Position numbers and translations under genes: made by a program. A DNA stretch of 64,000 nt from the NCBI RefSeq assembly GCF_947631635.1, contig NZ_CANRMB010000008.1, positions 1 to 64,000 of the forward strand, in the 5' to 3' direction. This document shows positions 1 through 8,443 of the stretch, in pieces. This DNA comes from an uncultured Dysosmobacter sp. (lineage in GTDB: Bacteria; Bacillota; Clostridia; Oscillospirales; Oscillospiraceae). The stretch's first letter is position 1; every line of letters begins with the position of its first letter. The notes under the pieces are model-generated. The model saw only the letters and a list, made by a program, of their open reading frames with translations. It searched no databases and was not told where the DNA came from.

Positions 1-187
1 GGTGGGTCGCCTCCAGCACGCTTTATCGCTTCCAACTTCCAGCCGCAGACGGCAGCCGGGAGGCCTGCGAACCACGGACTGATCTGGCATCCCGTATAAC
101 GAAATGTGGGTTAAAAAAAGATCTATCACAAACCCCGCAGGGCACTTTCAAATTATCACATCCGGGTCTGGATTGCAAGAGGGGGGA
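1..187 (-). other. Intergenic stretch at window edge, possible ncRNA start
   Basis: No coding region is supported here. Read on the minus strand, a promoter-like pair TTGAAA, 17 bases, TGATAG lies about 128-150, followed by a T-rich start and a GC-rich segment with short inverted repeats that runs off the window edge. This could be a structured RNA, for example 6S-like, but I could not confirm any family. Confidence 0.2.
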
Positions 188-475
188 TCAATCTTCCTCC
201 TCGCTGAAAAGCGCCTCGGTGAAGAGGTCGTAGACCGCGTCCAGCTCCTCGTCGGAGTCCAGGGTGGAGAGGAGGTCCTCGCCGTCCTCGTGGATGACCT
301 TCAAGATCACCAGGCCGTTATCCGGATCGTCCTCATCCTCGCCCTCCGTTTCAGCGGGGAAGAAGGCCTGATACATCTGGCCGTTGTATTCCAAAGCATC
401 CACGAACTCAAGAACGATCTCATTGCCGTCCTCATCCGTGACGGTGATAAAAGTGGGGCCGAAGTCTTCACGCAT
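188..475 (-). CDS. DUF1292 (YrzB-like) protein
   Basis: A 95-residue, strongly acidic protein with no signal peptide or membrane segment, so presumably cytosolic. The N-terminal half (residues about 8-60) reads as a compact beta-rich DUF1292 domain, with TVTDEDGNEIVLEFVDA and a later FFPAE segment. The last 35 residues are almost all Asp/Glu and hydrophobics. Small size and acidity match the DUF1292/YrzB family common in Firmicutes, whose biochemical role is unknown. An AGGA-type Shine-Dalgarno precedes the ATG. In many Firmicutes this family sits beside IreB (UPF0297) and a RuvX-like nuclease; here IreB lies 28 kb away and the gene stands alone, divergent from the PBP gene. Confidence 0.85.
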   Translation of the reverse strand: MREDFGPTFITVTDEDGNEIVLEFVDALEYNGQMYQAFFPAETEGEDEDDPDNGLVILKVIHEDGEDLLSTLDSDEELDAVYDLFTEALFSEEED

Positions 476-770
476 TGGGAAAGTCCTCCTTTTTCCTCGG
501 TACGGTCATTGTACCTGAATTTCCGCCGGAATGCAAGCGGAGAAGATGTGAAAAAGAGGAAAAGAACGCCTCTGTAATGAAGCATATCCTGCCCAAAACG
601 AAAAAAGTCATACAAAGTTGGAACTTTTTTTCGGAAAAATACGACATTTTCAATGTTGACAGGGGATGGTACAATAGAAAGTATTATGGTGTATTGTTGT
701 CTTTCGGCTCACGGGCTGTCTCCTGTGGGGCGGAGGCATTGCCAAATCTATGCGAAGGAGGTGCCCCTCA

Positions 771-3407
771 TTGGAGCACGGAAGAAGAGCTGAACAGCAG
801 CCCCGCCGCCCGGCGAAGAAACGGGGCGGCGTTGCTGGAAAAGTGTTCGGCGTTTTGGGAACGCTGATTTTGATCGGCATCTGTACAGCCGCGATGATCG
901 CGGGCATTTTCATGAAGTATGTGGAGACCACGCTGGCCCCGTCTCTGGAGGTCAACGCGGACGACTACACCCTGAACCTCAGCTCCTTTATCTACTATGA
1001 GGACAAGGAGACAGGGGAGTGGGTGAACTTCCAGACAGTACATGGGGAGGAAAACCGTGTGCTGGTGACCTATGACCAGATCCCGGACCACCTGTGGCAG
1101 GCCGCCGTGGCCATTGAGGACGAGCGCTTTTTTCAGCACCACGGCGTGGACTGGAAGCGAACCGCCTCAGCGACGCTGAACGTATTCAAGGGTGGCGATA
1201 CCTTTGGCGGCTCCACCATCACTCAGCAGGTGCTGAAAAACATGACCGGCGATAAGGCGGGCACCATCAACCGGAAGGTCCGGGAGATCTTCCGGGCGTT
1301 GGAATTCGAGAAGAACAACACCAAGGAACAGATCCTGACCATGTATCTGAACTTCATCTATCTGGGCAAGGGCTGCTACGGCGTCCAGACAGCGGCGGAG
1401 TACTACTTTGGCAAGGATGTGTCCGAACTGGACCTGGCGGAGTGCGCCTGCCTGGTGGCGATCACCAACAACCCGTCGATGTACGGGCCGATGTACGATA
1501 TTACGATCACCCGGGAGGACGGCACCACGACCACGCCCCGGGAGGCGAACAAGAGGCGGCAGGGCTGGATCCTGGATAAGATGACCGAGATCGTCGACCC
1601 CAGTACGGGAGAGCCCTTCATCACAAAGGAGGAGGCGGAGGCCGCCAAGGCGGAGGTCCTGCAATTCACAGACGGCGACGACACTGCCACCGCCAAGGAG
1701 CTGGTGGAGCGGGCCACCGGCGGTGTGGAGGTCAACTCCTGGTTTGTGGACGAGGTGATCCGGGATGTGAGCAGCGACCTGGCGGAAGAGCTGAAGATCT
1801 CTGTGGAGGAAGCCCGCCTGAAGCTCTACAACAGCGGCTATCACATCTACACCACCCTGGACCCCAAGATCCAGGAGATTGCCGAGAGCGTCTACGCGGA
1901 CCGGGGCAACCTGAACAACCTGACCAGCCGGGACGGACAGCTGATCCACTCCGGCATCACCATCATCGACCCCTACACCGGCAACATTGTGGCCCAGGTG
2001 GGCGACATGGGCGGGGACAAGCAGGGCAACCTGCTCACCAGCTATGCCACCATCCACCGGCAGGTGGGCTCCTCCATGAAGCCCCTAACGGCCTATGCCC
2101 CGGCGCTGGACGCCGGCGTCATCACCCCGGGCACGGTCTTTGACAACTATCCGGTCCAGGAGCTGAACGGCAGTCCCTGGCCCAAGAACTCCCCCAGCGG
2201 TTACACGGGTATGACCACGGTGGCGGAGGGCGTCAAGCGCTCCATCAACACCATCGCCGTGCAGGCCCTGCAGTCGGTGGGCACTGCCGAGGCGTTCGCC
2301 TTTGCCACGGAGAAGCTGAACCTGCCCCTGGTGGCGGACGACATGAACCTGTCGGCTCTGGGCATGGGCGGTTTGACCTACGGTTTGAACACCGTGGAGA
2401 TGGCGGCGGCCTATGCGGCCTTTGCCAACAACGGTATCTATAACTCCCCCAAGACCTATCTGCGGGTGGAGGATTCCGAGGGCAATGTGATCCTGGAGAA
2501 CGAGGGCGAGAGCCACGTGGCCATGAAGGAGAGCACCGCCTATCTGATGACCAAGATGCTGAAGGACGCCGTTGCCAGCGGTACCGGCGGCAGCGCGAAT
2601 TTCAGCGGCATGGCCATCGCCGGCAAGACCGGCACCACCAGCGACAACTACGACCGCTATTTCGTGGGCTACACGCCCTACTATGTGGCCGCGGTGTGGA
2701 CGGGCTATAAGTACAACGCCAAGATCAGCTACTCCGGCAACCCGGCCATCACCATGTGGAAGAAGGTCATGCAGCAGGTCCACGCGGACCTGCCATACAA
2801 GGACTTTGAAAAGCCCTCCAGCGGTCTGGAGACTGTGCGGATCTGTCTGGACAGCGGTATGGCACCCACGGAGGCCTGTTCGGCGGACTCCCGCGGCAGC
2901 CGCGTCGCCACGGTGACGGTGGCGGCCGGTACAGGCCCCAAGGAGTCGTGCAGCCGCCATGTGCTCCGGGACTACTGCACGGAGGGCCAGTGCCTGGCCA
3001 CAGAGAACTGCCCAGTGGAGTCCGTGGCGCAGAAGGCGTTCCTGGACTATGAGCGTACGGACTACGGTCCCAATATCAAGGCCGATGACGATCCCTATCT
3101 GATCGTCAATATGGAAAAGGCCCTGGAGCCCACGGAGGAGAGCCCCGGCGGCTGTCCGGTGCACCACGACGGATACGTGCCGGAGGACCCCGATAACCCG
3201 GCTCTTCCCCCAGAGAATGATCCCAACGACCCCAATTATATCCCGCCTGTTCCCAGTGAGGGCGGCAATACGGGCGATCCCAACGGCGGCACGGGTGTGG
3301 AGCCGGCGGAACCCACAACACCCACGGAACCCTCCGAGCCCACCGACCCCAGTGGAGGCGAAGACTGGTGGAACGACCTGTGGGGGACCACAGGACAACC
3401 GCAATAA
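771..3407 (+). CDS. Class A penicillin-binding protein (PBP1A-like)
   Basis: A bifunctional peptidoglycan glycosyltransferase/transpeptidase of about 878 residues, anchored in the membrane and facing outward. After a basic tail, a membrane segment covers residues about 22-48. The GT51 domain follows with EDERFF near residue 115 and GGSTITQQ. The transpeptidase domain has SSMK with the nucleophilic Ser near 434, SIN near 491 and KTG near 619. The last 120 residues are rich in Pro, Glu and Gly, a probable wall-spanning tail, with several Cys just before it. I choose the TTG start because AAGGAGGTG sits 8 bases upstream; the ATG at 750 lies before that ribosome site. The gene is monocistronic and ends in a strong terminator. 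Confidence 0.93.
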   Translation: MEHGRRAEQQPRRPAKKRGGVAGKVFGVLGTLILIGICTAAMIAGIFMKYVETTLAPSLEVNADDYTLNLSSFIYYEDKETGEWVNFQTVHGEENRVLVTYDQIPDHLWQAAVAIEDERFFQHHGVDWKRTASATLNVFKGGDTFGGSTITQQVLKNMTGDKAGTINRKVREIFRALEFEKNNTKEQILTMYLNFIYLGKGCYGVQTAAEYYFGKDVSELDLAECACLVAITNNPSMYGPMYDITITREDGTTTTPREANKRRQGWILDKMTEIVDPSTGEPFITKEEAEAAKAEVLQFTDGDDTATAKELVERATGGVEVNSWFVDEVIRDVSSDLAEELKISVEEARLKLYNSGYHIYTTLDPKIQEIAESVYADRGNLNNLTSRDGQLIHSGITIIDPYTGNIVAQVGDMGGDKQGNLLTSYATIHRQVGSSMKPLTAYAPALDAGVITPGTVFDNYPVQELNGSPWPKNSPSGYTGMTTVAEGVKRSINTIAVQALQSVGTAEAFAFATEKLNLPLVADDMNLSALGMGGLTYGLNTVEMAAAYAAFANNGIYNSPKTYLRVEDSEGNVILENEGESHVAMKESTAYLMTKMLKDAVASGTGGSANFSGMAIAGKTGTTSDNYDRYFVGYTPYYVAAVWTGYKYNAKISYSGNPAITMWKKVMQQVHADLPYKDFEKPSSGLETVRICLDSGMAPTEACSADSRGSRVATVTVAAGTGPKESCSRHVLRDYCTEGQCLATENCPVESVAQKAFLDYERTDYGPNIKADDDPYLIVNMEKALEPTEESPGGCPVHHDGYVPEDPDNPALPPENDPNDPNYIPPVPSEGGNTGDPNGGTGVEPAEPTTPTEPSEPTDPSGGEDWWNDLWGTTGQPQ

Positions 3408-3410
3408 AGC

Positions 3411-3450
3411 AATGAGCGCCAGGAGAAGTTCTCCTGGCGCTCATTGTTTT
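3411..3450 (+). terminator. Rho-independent terminator of the class A PBP gene
   Basis: A near-perfect 17-bp inverted repeat (AATGAGCGCCAGGAGAA and its complement) starts three bases after the stop and is followed by TTGTTTT. Confidence 0.92.
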
Positions 3451-3544
3451 ATGATGAGAGGATTGATTTTCCGGTCAGGCCATGTGCTTGTAAATACGGC
3501 GCTGCGAGCTTCGTATGCGGCCTTCTGTGCTTAACTTTATTAGG

Positions 3545-3632
3545 AAACGCACACGCGCTTAATGCGTCGGCAGACCATTGGTCCGCCGGTTGAAAAGGAG
3601 TACAAGCTCCTTTTCAACTGTGTTGACTATAA
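3545..3632 (-). repeat. Divergent, truncated relative of the 185-bp structured repeat
   Basis: Three consecutive hairpins lie here: ACGCA/TGCGT, CGGCAGACC/GGTCCGCCG and TTGAAAAGGAG/CTCCTTTTCAA. The last is followed by TTGACTATAA. Read on the minus strand this gives TATAGTCAA, a spacer and a TTGAAAA hairpin, which is how the full repeat copies begin. The arms differ from the other copies but pairing is kept. The far end of the element is not recognisable, so it is either an old remnant or another subfamily. Confidence 0.5.
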
Positions 3633-3668
3633 CAGAGTGCCTGTCCCATGGCCGGGAAGCACTTGGGG

Positions 3669-4166
3669 TCAGTCCGCCAGTTTTGCACAGTCTGCGGGCC
3701 TGCCGGAGAGCATCTCCAGACCGTGGGACAGGGCAGGGAGGATGGCCTCCAGATTTTCCCTGGCGGCTTTGGGAGAGCCGGGGAGATTGAGGATCAGGGT
3801 CCCCTTCCGAATGCCCGCCTGGGCCCGGGACAGCATGGCGCGGCTCGTCACTTGCATGGAGGCGTACCGCATGGCCTCCGGGATGCCGGGGGTCATCCGG
3901 TCGCAGACGGCCAGGGTGGCCTCCGGCGTCACGTCCCGGGGCGCGAATCCGGTGCCGCCGGTGGTCACCAACAGCTGGACATCTCCCGCGTCGGCAATGG
4001 CTTTCAGAGCCGCCTCGATCTCCGGCTGTTCGTCCGGGACGATGGCGGTTTTGGCGACCTCGTATCCGGCGGCGCTCAGAAGCTCCGCCACCAGGGGGCC
4101 GCCCGCGTCGGGGCGCTCTCCCCGGAAACTGCGGTCACTGACGGTCAAAACAGCGGCTTGATACAT
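3669..4166 (-). CDS. mogA: Molybdopterin adenylyltransferase family protein (MogA/MoaB)
   Basis: A 165-residue protein of the MogA/MoaB family, close to the usual full length. Family members adenylylate molybdopterin before metal insertion. Recognisable are the N-terminal VLTVSDRSFRGE strand-loop, the central LLVTTGGTGFAPRDVTPE nucleotide/pterin-binding loop near residues 82-100, and LPGSPKAARENL near the end. AAGGAGA lies 7 bases before the ATG. It is the last gene of the modABC-mogA operon, 12 bases after modC, so molybdate uptake and cofactor activation appear co-expressed. MogA and MoaB are hard to separate by sequence alone; with moaA and moaC nearby I favour a MogA role. Confidence 0.88.
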   Translation of the reverse strand: MYQAAVLTVSDRSFRGERPDAGGPLVAELLSAAGYEVAKTAIVPDEQPEIEAALKAIADAGDVQLLVTTGGTGFAPRDVTPEATLAVCDRMTPGIPEAMRYASMQVTSRAMLSRAQAGIRKGTLILNLPGSPKAARENLEAILPALSHGLEMLSGRPADCAKLAD

Positions 4167-4178
4167 GACGATCTCTCC

Positions 4179-5222
4179 TTACTTCAACAATAAAATATCT
4201 CTCGGCTGGATGGCGATCCAGACATGGCGTTTGTCCGCTGCGGCGTACCAGGCCTCCCGGCTCAGCTCCATCCGCAGGGGCGGCGCGTCCGGCGCAGCGG
4301 TTTCCGGCCGCAGCAGGACGATGGTGTTGAATACATCCTGGACCACCCGCAGCACATCACAGGGGAAGGCTCCGGGGGCATGAGGCGCTGACAGGGCGAC
4401 ATGGTGCGCCCGGACGCCGATGCGCCGGATGTCCGGTGGAATAGGCTTCCCACAGTCCAAGGTGAGCCCCCACTCCGGCAGGGACACGGCGCTGCCCGCT
4501 GGAACCGCGTCTGCATAATTCTTGCAGCCGGAGAGGCGGGCGGCCGCCTCCGTCACCGGCTCATGGAACAGCTCCCGCAGAGTGAAGAGCCCCTGAGAGC
4601 GCCCCTGGTCCATCACACAGACCTGGCGGCAGTTGCGGAACACCTCGCCCCGGTCGTGGGAGACCCACAGGACCGTGCCGGGGAACTGTTCCAGCGTCTC
4701 CGCCAGCTCCGCCTCCAGCTGGTATTTCAAATAGCTGTCCAGCGCGGAGAAGGGCTCGTCCAGGAGGATGGCTTTCGGCTTCGATGCCAGGATGCGGGCC
4801 AGAGCGGTCCGCTGCTGCTGCCCGCCGGAGAGCTGCCAGGGTTTCTGGTCCGCCACGGCTTCCAATTGGAACTGCCGCAGCTTTTCCGCTGTCACGGTTT
4901 GACGGCGGGCCCTGTCCCGCACTGCCGCGGCAATGTTCTGCCGGACCGTCATGTTGGGAAACAGGGCATACTGCTGGAAGAGATACCCGACCTGCCTCTT
5001 CTGCGGCGGCAGGTCGATCCTGGCGGCGCTGTCGTAGAGGACAGTGCCATCCAGCACGATTTTTCCCTCGTCCGGCGTCAAAATGCCTGCGATACACCGC
5101 AGGGTCACGGACTTGCCGCAGCCCGAGGCCCCCAGCAGGGCCAGCACCGTATTTTCCACCGTGAAGCTGGTCTCCAGACAAAAGTCTCCCAGCTGTTTTT
5201 TGATGTCAACGGAGAGTGCCAT
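4179..5222 (-). CDS. modC: Molybdate ABC transporter ATP-binding protein
   Basis: The ATPase of the molybdate importer, 347 residues, peripheral on the inner face of the membrane. Walker A is GASGCGKSVT near residues 31-40, the signature is LSGGQQQR, Walker B is AILLDEP and the H-loop sits in WVSHDRGE. The C-terminal 110 residues resemble a regulatory TOBE/OB-type domain, as in ModC. The ATG overlaps the modB stop (TGATG), so translation is coupled. A longer upstream reading frame exists but lies inside modB, and the ATG at 5222 fits the family start. Sulfate or tungstate ATPases are similar; the partner genes and Moco context favour molybdate. Confidence 0.92.
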   Translation of the reverse strand: MALSVDIKKQLGDFCLETSFTVENTVLALLGASGCGKSVTLRCIAGILTPDEGKIVLDGTVLYDSAARIDLPPQKRQVGYLFQQYALFPNMTVRQNIAAAVRDRARRQTVTAEKLRQFQLEAVADQKPWQLSGGQQQRTALARILASKPKAILLDEPFSALDSYLKYQLEAELAETLEQFPGTVLWVSHDRGEVFRNCRQVCVMDQGRSQGLFTLRELFHEPVTEAAARLSGCKNYADAVPAGSAVSLPEWGLTLDCGKPIPPDIRRIGVRAHHVALSAPHAPGAFPCDVLRVVQDVFNTIVLLRPETAAPDAPPLRMELSREAWYAAADKRHVWIAIQPRDILLLK

Positions 5223-5902
5223 CAGCGGACGCCTCCTTTCCGTGCCTGCCGCTGCCGGGTCTCCAGCAGGTTCACCGCCAGCAGGAACACAGCGGAGATG
5301 GCGACGTTCACCAGCACCCAGCGCAGGGCACCCGCATCGTCGTTGGTGCGCCACAGCTGATAGACCGTGGTGGAGATGGTGGCGGTGCGGCCCGGGGTAT
5401 AACCCGCGATCATGGAGGTGGCGCCGTATTCGCCCAGCGCCCGGGCAAAGGCCAGCACTGTGCCCGCCAAAATGCCCTGCCGGCAGACGGGCATCTGCAC
5501 CCTCCAGAAAACCCAGGTGTTGGAACGGCCCAGGGTCCGCCCGGCATCCGCCAGATTTTGGTCGAAGCTCTCAAAAGCGCCCCGGGCGGTGCGGTACATC
5601 AGGGGGAAGGCCACCACCACCGTGGCGAAGATAGCGGACCACCAGGTCATCACCAGCTTGATGCCGAAAGTGCTCTGCGCCCAAGCGCCCACAGGCCGCT
5701 TGGGCCCCAGCAGTACCAGCAGCAGCCAGCCCACCACTGTGGGCGGCAGGACCAGCGGCAGTGTCAGCACCACATCCAGGACGCCCTTTGCCAGCCGTGG
5801 CAGCTTCGCGATATAGTGCGCGGCCGCGATCCCCAGAAAAAAGACGGCCACGGTGGAGATCGCCGCGATCCGCAGGGAGTTGAAAAGAGGATACCAATCC
5901 AT
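5222..5902 (-). CDS. modB: Molybdate ABC transporter permease
   Basis: A 226-residue integral membrane subunit with about five or six hydrophobic segments. The coupling-loop EAA motif reads QNLADAGRTLGRSNTWVFW near residues 120-140. GEYGATSMIAGYTPGRT, typical of ModB/CysT permeases, follows. Two in-frame ATGs lie close together; I choose the second because GGAGG sits 8 bases upstream of it but only 2 bases from the first. It follows modA by 74 bases and overlaps the modC start. The gap to modA carries CGTTAATC, which matches half of the dyad found upstream of modA and moaA. Confidence 0.92.
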   Translation of the reverse strand: MDWYPLFNSLRIAAISTVAVFFLGIAAAHYIAKLPRLAKGVLDVVLTLPLVLPPTVVGWLLLVLLGPKRPVGAWAQSTFGIKLVMTWWSAIFATVVVAFPLMYRTARGAFESFDQNLADAGRTLGRSNTWVFWRVQMPVCRQGILAGTVLAFARALGEYGATSMIAGYTPGRTATISTTVYQLWRTNDDAGALRWVLVNVAISAVFLLAVNLLETRQRQARKGGVR

Positions 5903-5976
5903 GGACATGACCTCCGGAAACGTTAATCGAGGAGACAGGGGCGGGATGACCTCCCCGCCCCTGTACGGTAAGTGAT

Positions 5977-6843
5977 TTACTGAAGAGCGGTGAAGCCGAC
6001 ACTCTCGAAGACGGCGCTGGCCTCGCTGCCGGTCAGGTAGTCCAGGAAAGCCTGGGCCTCGTCCAAATGCTGACTGCCATTCAGGACAGCGGCGGGATAG
6101 ATGACCTGGCCGCACATCTCGGCGGCAGCCGCGTCCACCACGGTCAGACCGGCAGAGAAGGCGTCGGTGGCGTAGATGATGCCGCAGTCCACAGTGCCCT
6201 CGCTGACCTGGGTGGTGACTTCCTTCACGTTGGAGCCATAGGTCAGCTTGCTGGCGATGGCGGCCTCGTCGATCTCATAGGAAGCGAAGATCTTCTGGGT
6301 GTACTGCCCCACGGGCACGTCGCTGTTGCCCATGGCCAGCATCACATCGCCGCTCTTCAGCAGCTCCGCCAGCTGGTCAAAGGTCTCGATGCCCTTGGGA
6401 TTGCCCTCGGGAACCACCAGGGTGACCTTGTTTTCCAGCAGGTCCAGACGGCTGTCCTGAACGATCATATCCAAACCGTCGGGGTTCTTGTCCGCGTCGT
6501 CCTTCAGGGAGCCGTCCAGCGCGTTGATCTGCTTGGGGGCGGCGGAGATGAACAGGTCGCAGTCAGCGCCCTCCTTGATCTGGGTCAGCAGGGTGCCGGA
6601 GGAGTCGTAAGTAGGTGTGATGGTCACGTTGGGGGCAACGGACTTGTACAGCTCGATGATCTGATCCATGGTTTCGGTCATGGAGGCAGCGGCGAAGACG
6701 AACAGCTCCACAGGTTCCGCAGCGGGTTCCTCCATCTCAGGAGTTTTGCCTTCAACAGGGGCGGGCATGTCCTTCTGTCCGCCGCAGGCGGCCAGAGACA
6801 GAACCATGCAGAGGCTCAGCAGCAGGGTAAACAGCTTTTTCAT
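5977..6843 (-). CDS. modA: Molybdate-binding lipoprotein
   Basis: The extracytoplasmic binding protein of the molybdate importer, 288 residues. A lipoprotein signal peptide ends at LSLAACGG with the acylated Cys near residue 21, followed by an acidic, Pro-rich linker. The mature part has the ModA signature FVFAAASMTETMDQI, then PTYDSSGTLLTQIKEGADCDLFISA and later GIIYATDAFSAG. Candidate oxyanion-binding residues lie in the ASMT and SSGT loops. AAGGAAG precedes the ATG. It is the first gene of modABC-mogA. A promoter-like pair and a dyad motif shared with moaA lie upstream. Confidence 0.94.
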   Translation of the reverse strand: MKKLFTLLLSLCMVLSLAACGGQKDMPAPVEGKTPEMEEPAAEPVELFVFAAASMTETMDQIIELYKSVAPNVTITPTYDSSGTLLTQIKEGADCDLFISAAPKQINALDGSLKDDADKNPDGLDMIVQDSRLDLLENKVTLVVPEGNPKGIETFDQLAELLKSGDVMLAMGNSDVPVGQYTQKIFASYEIDEAAIASKLTYGSNVKEVTTQVSEGTVDCGIIYATDAFSAGLTVVDAAAAEMCGQVIYPAAVLNGSQHLDEAQAFLDYLTGSEASAVFESVGFTALQ

Positions 6844-6861
6844 CAGATTTCTTCCTTTCGT

Positions 6862-6890
6862 ATTATATATGATTGATTTGTATCCCGCAA
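6862..6890 (-). promoter_or_regulatory. Candidate promoter of modABC-mogA
   Basis: On the minus strand TTGCGG, 17 bases, TATAAT ends about 18 bases before the modA start. The -10 is consensus and the -35 is weak, which would suit activation from the dyad motif just upstream. Confidence 0.5.
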
Positions 6891-6900
6891 GGGGCAATCC

Positions 6901-6926
6901 AACGTGATACTCGGTTAAGATTAACG
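6901..6926 (-). promoter_or_regulatory. Candidate operator shared with moaA
   Basis: This 26-base block matches the block before moaA at 21 positions. It contains CGTGAT and GATTAACG facing each other as imperfect half-sites. It ends about 10 bases upstream of the proposed modA -35. A molybdate- or Moco-responsive regulator is the obvious guess, but none is encoded in the window. Confidence 0.45.
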
Positions 6927-6929
6927 CTT

Positions 6930-6958
6930 TTTAAAAAGCGACGCCGGAGGGTCCGGCG
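6930..6958 (-). terminator. Terminator after the MOSC/MoeA-like genes
   Basis: On the minus strand CGCCGGA, CCC, TCCGGCG is followed by TCGCTTTTT, eight bases after the stop of the MoeA-like gene. It separates that operon from modABC. Confidence 0.75.
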
Positions 6959-6966
6959 CTTGCGCT

Positions 6967-7986
6967 TTATTTTCCAAAGGGACAGACGGGCCAGTGGCAG
7001 GGCTTGCAGCCCAGGCACAGACCGCCCTCGCCCATCACGGCGAAGTCCGCCCGGGTCATCTCCACGCCCGCCGCGATCCGAGGCAGGGCCAGGTCGAAGA
7101 TGGTGGCTCCGGCGTACATGACGCAGCCGGGCAGGCCGCAGACCACGGTGCCGTCATCATAGTAGCCCAGCAGGAACATGGCACCGGGCAGGACCGGCGC
7201 GCCGTAGGTGACGATGCGGGCACCGCTGGCCTTGATGCCGCCGGGGGTGTTGTCGTCCGGGTCCACGCTCATGCCGCCGGTGCAGAGGATGATCTCCGCT
7301 CCGGTCTTCCGAGCCTCGGCGATGGTGTTTGCCACGTTCTCCACGCCGTCGCCGGAGTAGGTGATGGAGACAGTCTGAATGCCGTAGGCCGCCAGCTTGT
7401 CTCTCACCACCGGGGTGAAGGTGTCCTGGATCAGACCCTTTTTCACCTCGCTGCCGGTGGCCACGATGGCGGCGGTTTTTTTCACATAGGGCAGCAGCTC
7501 CAGCAGGGGGGCGTTTCCCGCGGCCTTTTCGGCGGCCTGGAGCTTTTCCTCTTCAATAATGAGAGGGATGACCCGCATGCCCGCCAATTTATCGCCCTTG
7601 CGGACAGCGGTGCCGCCGTGGCGGGTGGCGATCATGATGTCCTCCAGGGAGTTGACGGCGATGAGCTTTTCGCTGTTCACCCGGAAAAAGCCGTCACAGG
7701 CGGCGGTCAGCTCGATCTTGCCCTCCTTGACAGCGCTGCGGTCCATGTGTTCATTGGCGCACAGGGCGTACAGCCGCTCCGCCGCGTCGTTCTCGTGGAC
7801 CATGCCTGGGGTCATCTCCCAGACATAGAGGTGCTCCTTGCCCATGGAGAGAAGCACGGGGATATCCTCCGCCGTCACCACATGGCCCTTTCGGAAGCGG
7901 GCGTCCTTGTAGGTATCCTTGATGATCTGGGTCATGTCGTGGCAGAGCACGTGGCCCACGGCCTCTTCGGTTTTGATGAGCTTCAT
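6967..7986 (-). CDS. Short MoeA-like molybdopterin-binding protein
   Basis: A 339-residue protein with a MoCF-biosynthesis (MoeA/MogA-like) domain. Residues about 165-310 contain AAIVATGSEV, ILCTGGMSVDPDDNTPGGI and the PLPGC-like VVCGLPGCVMYAG. The N-terminal 150 residues are shorter than the MoeA I/II domains and begin with a VGHVLCHDMTQII hairpin. The last 16 residues hold a Cys cluster, CLGCKPCHWPVCPF, that ordinary MoeA lacks and that could bind metal or sulfur. Its ATG overlaps the MOSC stop, so the two are coupled. This is the only MoeA-like gene in the window. It may serve metal insertion or late maturation for selenium-dependent hydroxylases, but that is inference. Confidence 0.8.
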   Translation of the reverse strand: MKLIKTEEAVGHVLCHDMTQIIKDTYKDARFRKGHVVTAEDIPVLLSMGKEHLYVWEMTPGMVHENDAAERLYALCANEHMDRSAVKEGKIELTAACDGFFRVNSEKLIAVNSLEDIMIATRHGGTAVRKGDKLAGMRVIPLIIEEEKLQAAEKAAGNAPLLELLPYVKKTAAIVATGSEVKKGLIQDTFTPVVRDKLAAYGIQTVSITYSGDGVENVANTIAEARKTGAEIILCTGGMSVDPDDNTPGGIKASGARIVTYGAPVLPGAMFLLGYYDDGTVVCGLPGCVMYAGATIFDLALPRIAAGVEMTRADFAVMGEGGLCLGCKPCHWPVCPFGK

Positions 7987-8426
7987 GTGTTCGCCTCCAG
8001 AATTTCGATCTCATCCCCGGGGCGGACGGTCCCCTCCCGGACCACCACGGCAAAGATGCCCTCCGTGGGCATGACGCACTTGCCCACGGCCTTTTTGATG
8101 GCGCAGTCGCTGTGGCACTCCTTGCCGATCTGGGTGACCTCTACCTCCGTCTCACCGATGCGGAGATGGGTGCCGATGGGCAGGTTCTTCAGGTCGATGC
8201 CCACCGTGTTGATGTTCTCCGCGAACACCCCGGCATTCAGGGGGATGGGGCAGGCGGCCCGCATGGTGTCCACGCTCTCCTCCGCCAGCAGGGAGATCTG
8301 CCGGTGCCAGTCCCCGGCATGGGCGTCTCCCACGATGCCGTGCCGGAGCTTCAGCTGGATCTCCGGCAGCGGGTGCTTCTGCTCGCCTTTTTTTTCACTG
8401 ATATTCACTGATACCACATTTGCCAT
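7983..8426 (-). CDS. MOSC domain protein
   Basis: A stand-alone MOSC domain of 147 residues. MOSC proteins bind molybdenum cofactor or move sulfur in its maturation. Visible are GIVGDAHAGDWHRQISLL, NINTVGIDLKNLPIGTHLRIG and the Cys-bearing IGKECHSDCAIKKAVGKC. A family-typical sulfur-carrying Cys probably lies in the last segment. The ATG overlap with the MoeA-like gene suggests a two-gene unit. The structured repeat sits immediately upstream, between this gene and moaC, and may insulate or link it to the moaAC transcript. Confidence 0.88.
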   Translation of the reverse strand: MANVVSVNISEKKGEQKHPLPEIQLKLRHGIVGDAHAGDWHRQISLLAEESVDTMRAACPIPLNAGVFAENINTVGIDLKNLPIGTHLRIGETEVEVTQIGKECHSDCAIKKAVGKCVMPTEGIFAVVVREGTVRPGDEIEILEANT

Positions 8427-8443
8427 GATCTATTCCTCCGCTT

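Noticed and set aside
2085-3404. 439-residue open frame antisense to the class A PBP
   Set aside because: Shadow frame with His/Arg/Gly-rich composition and no start signal.
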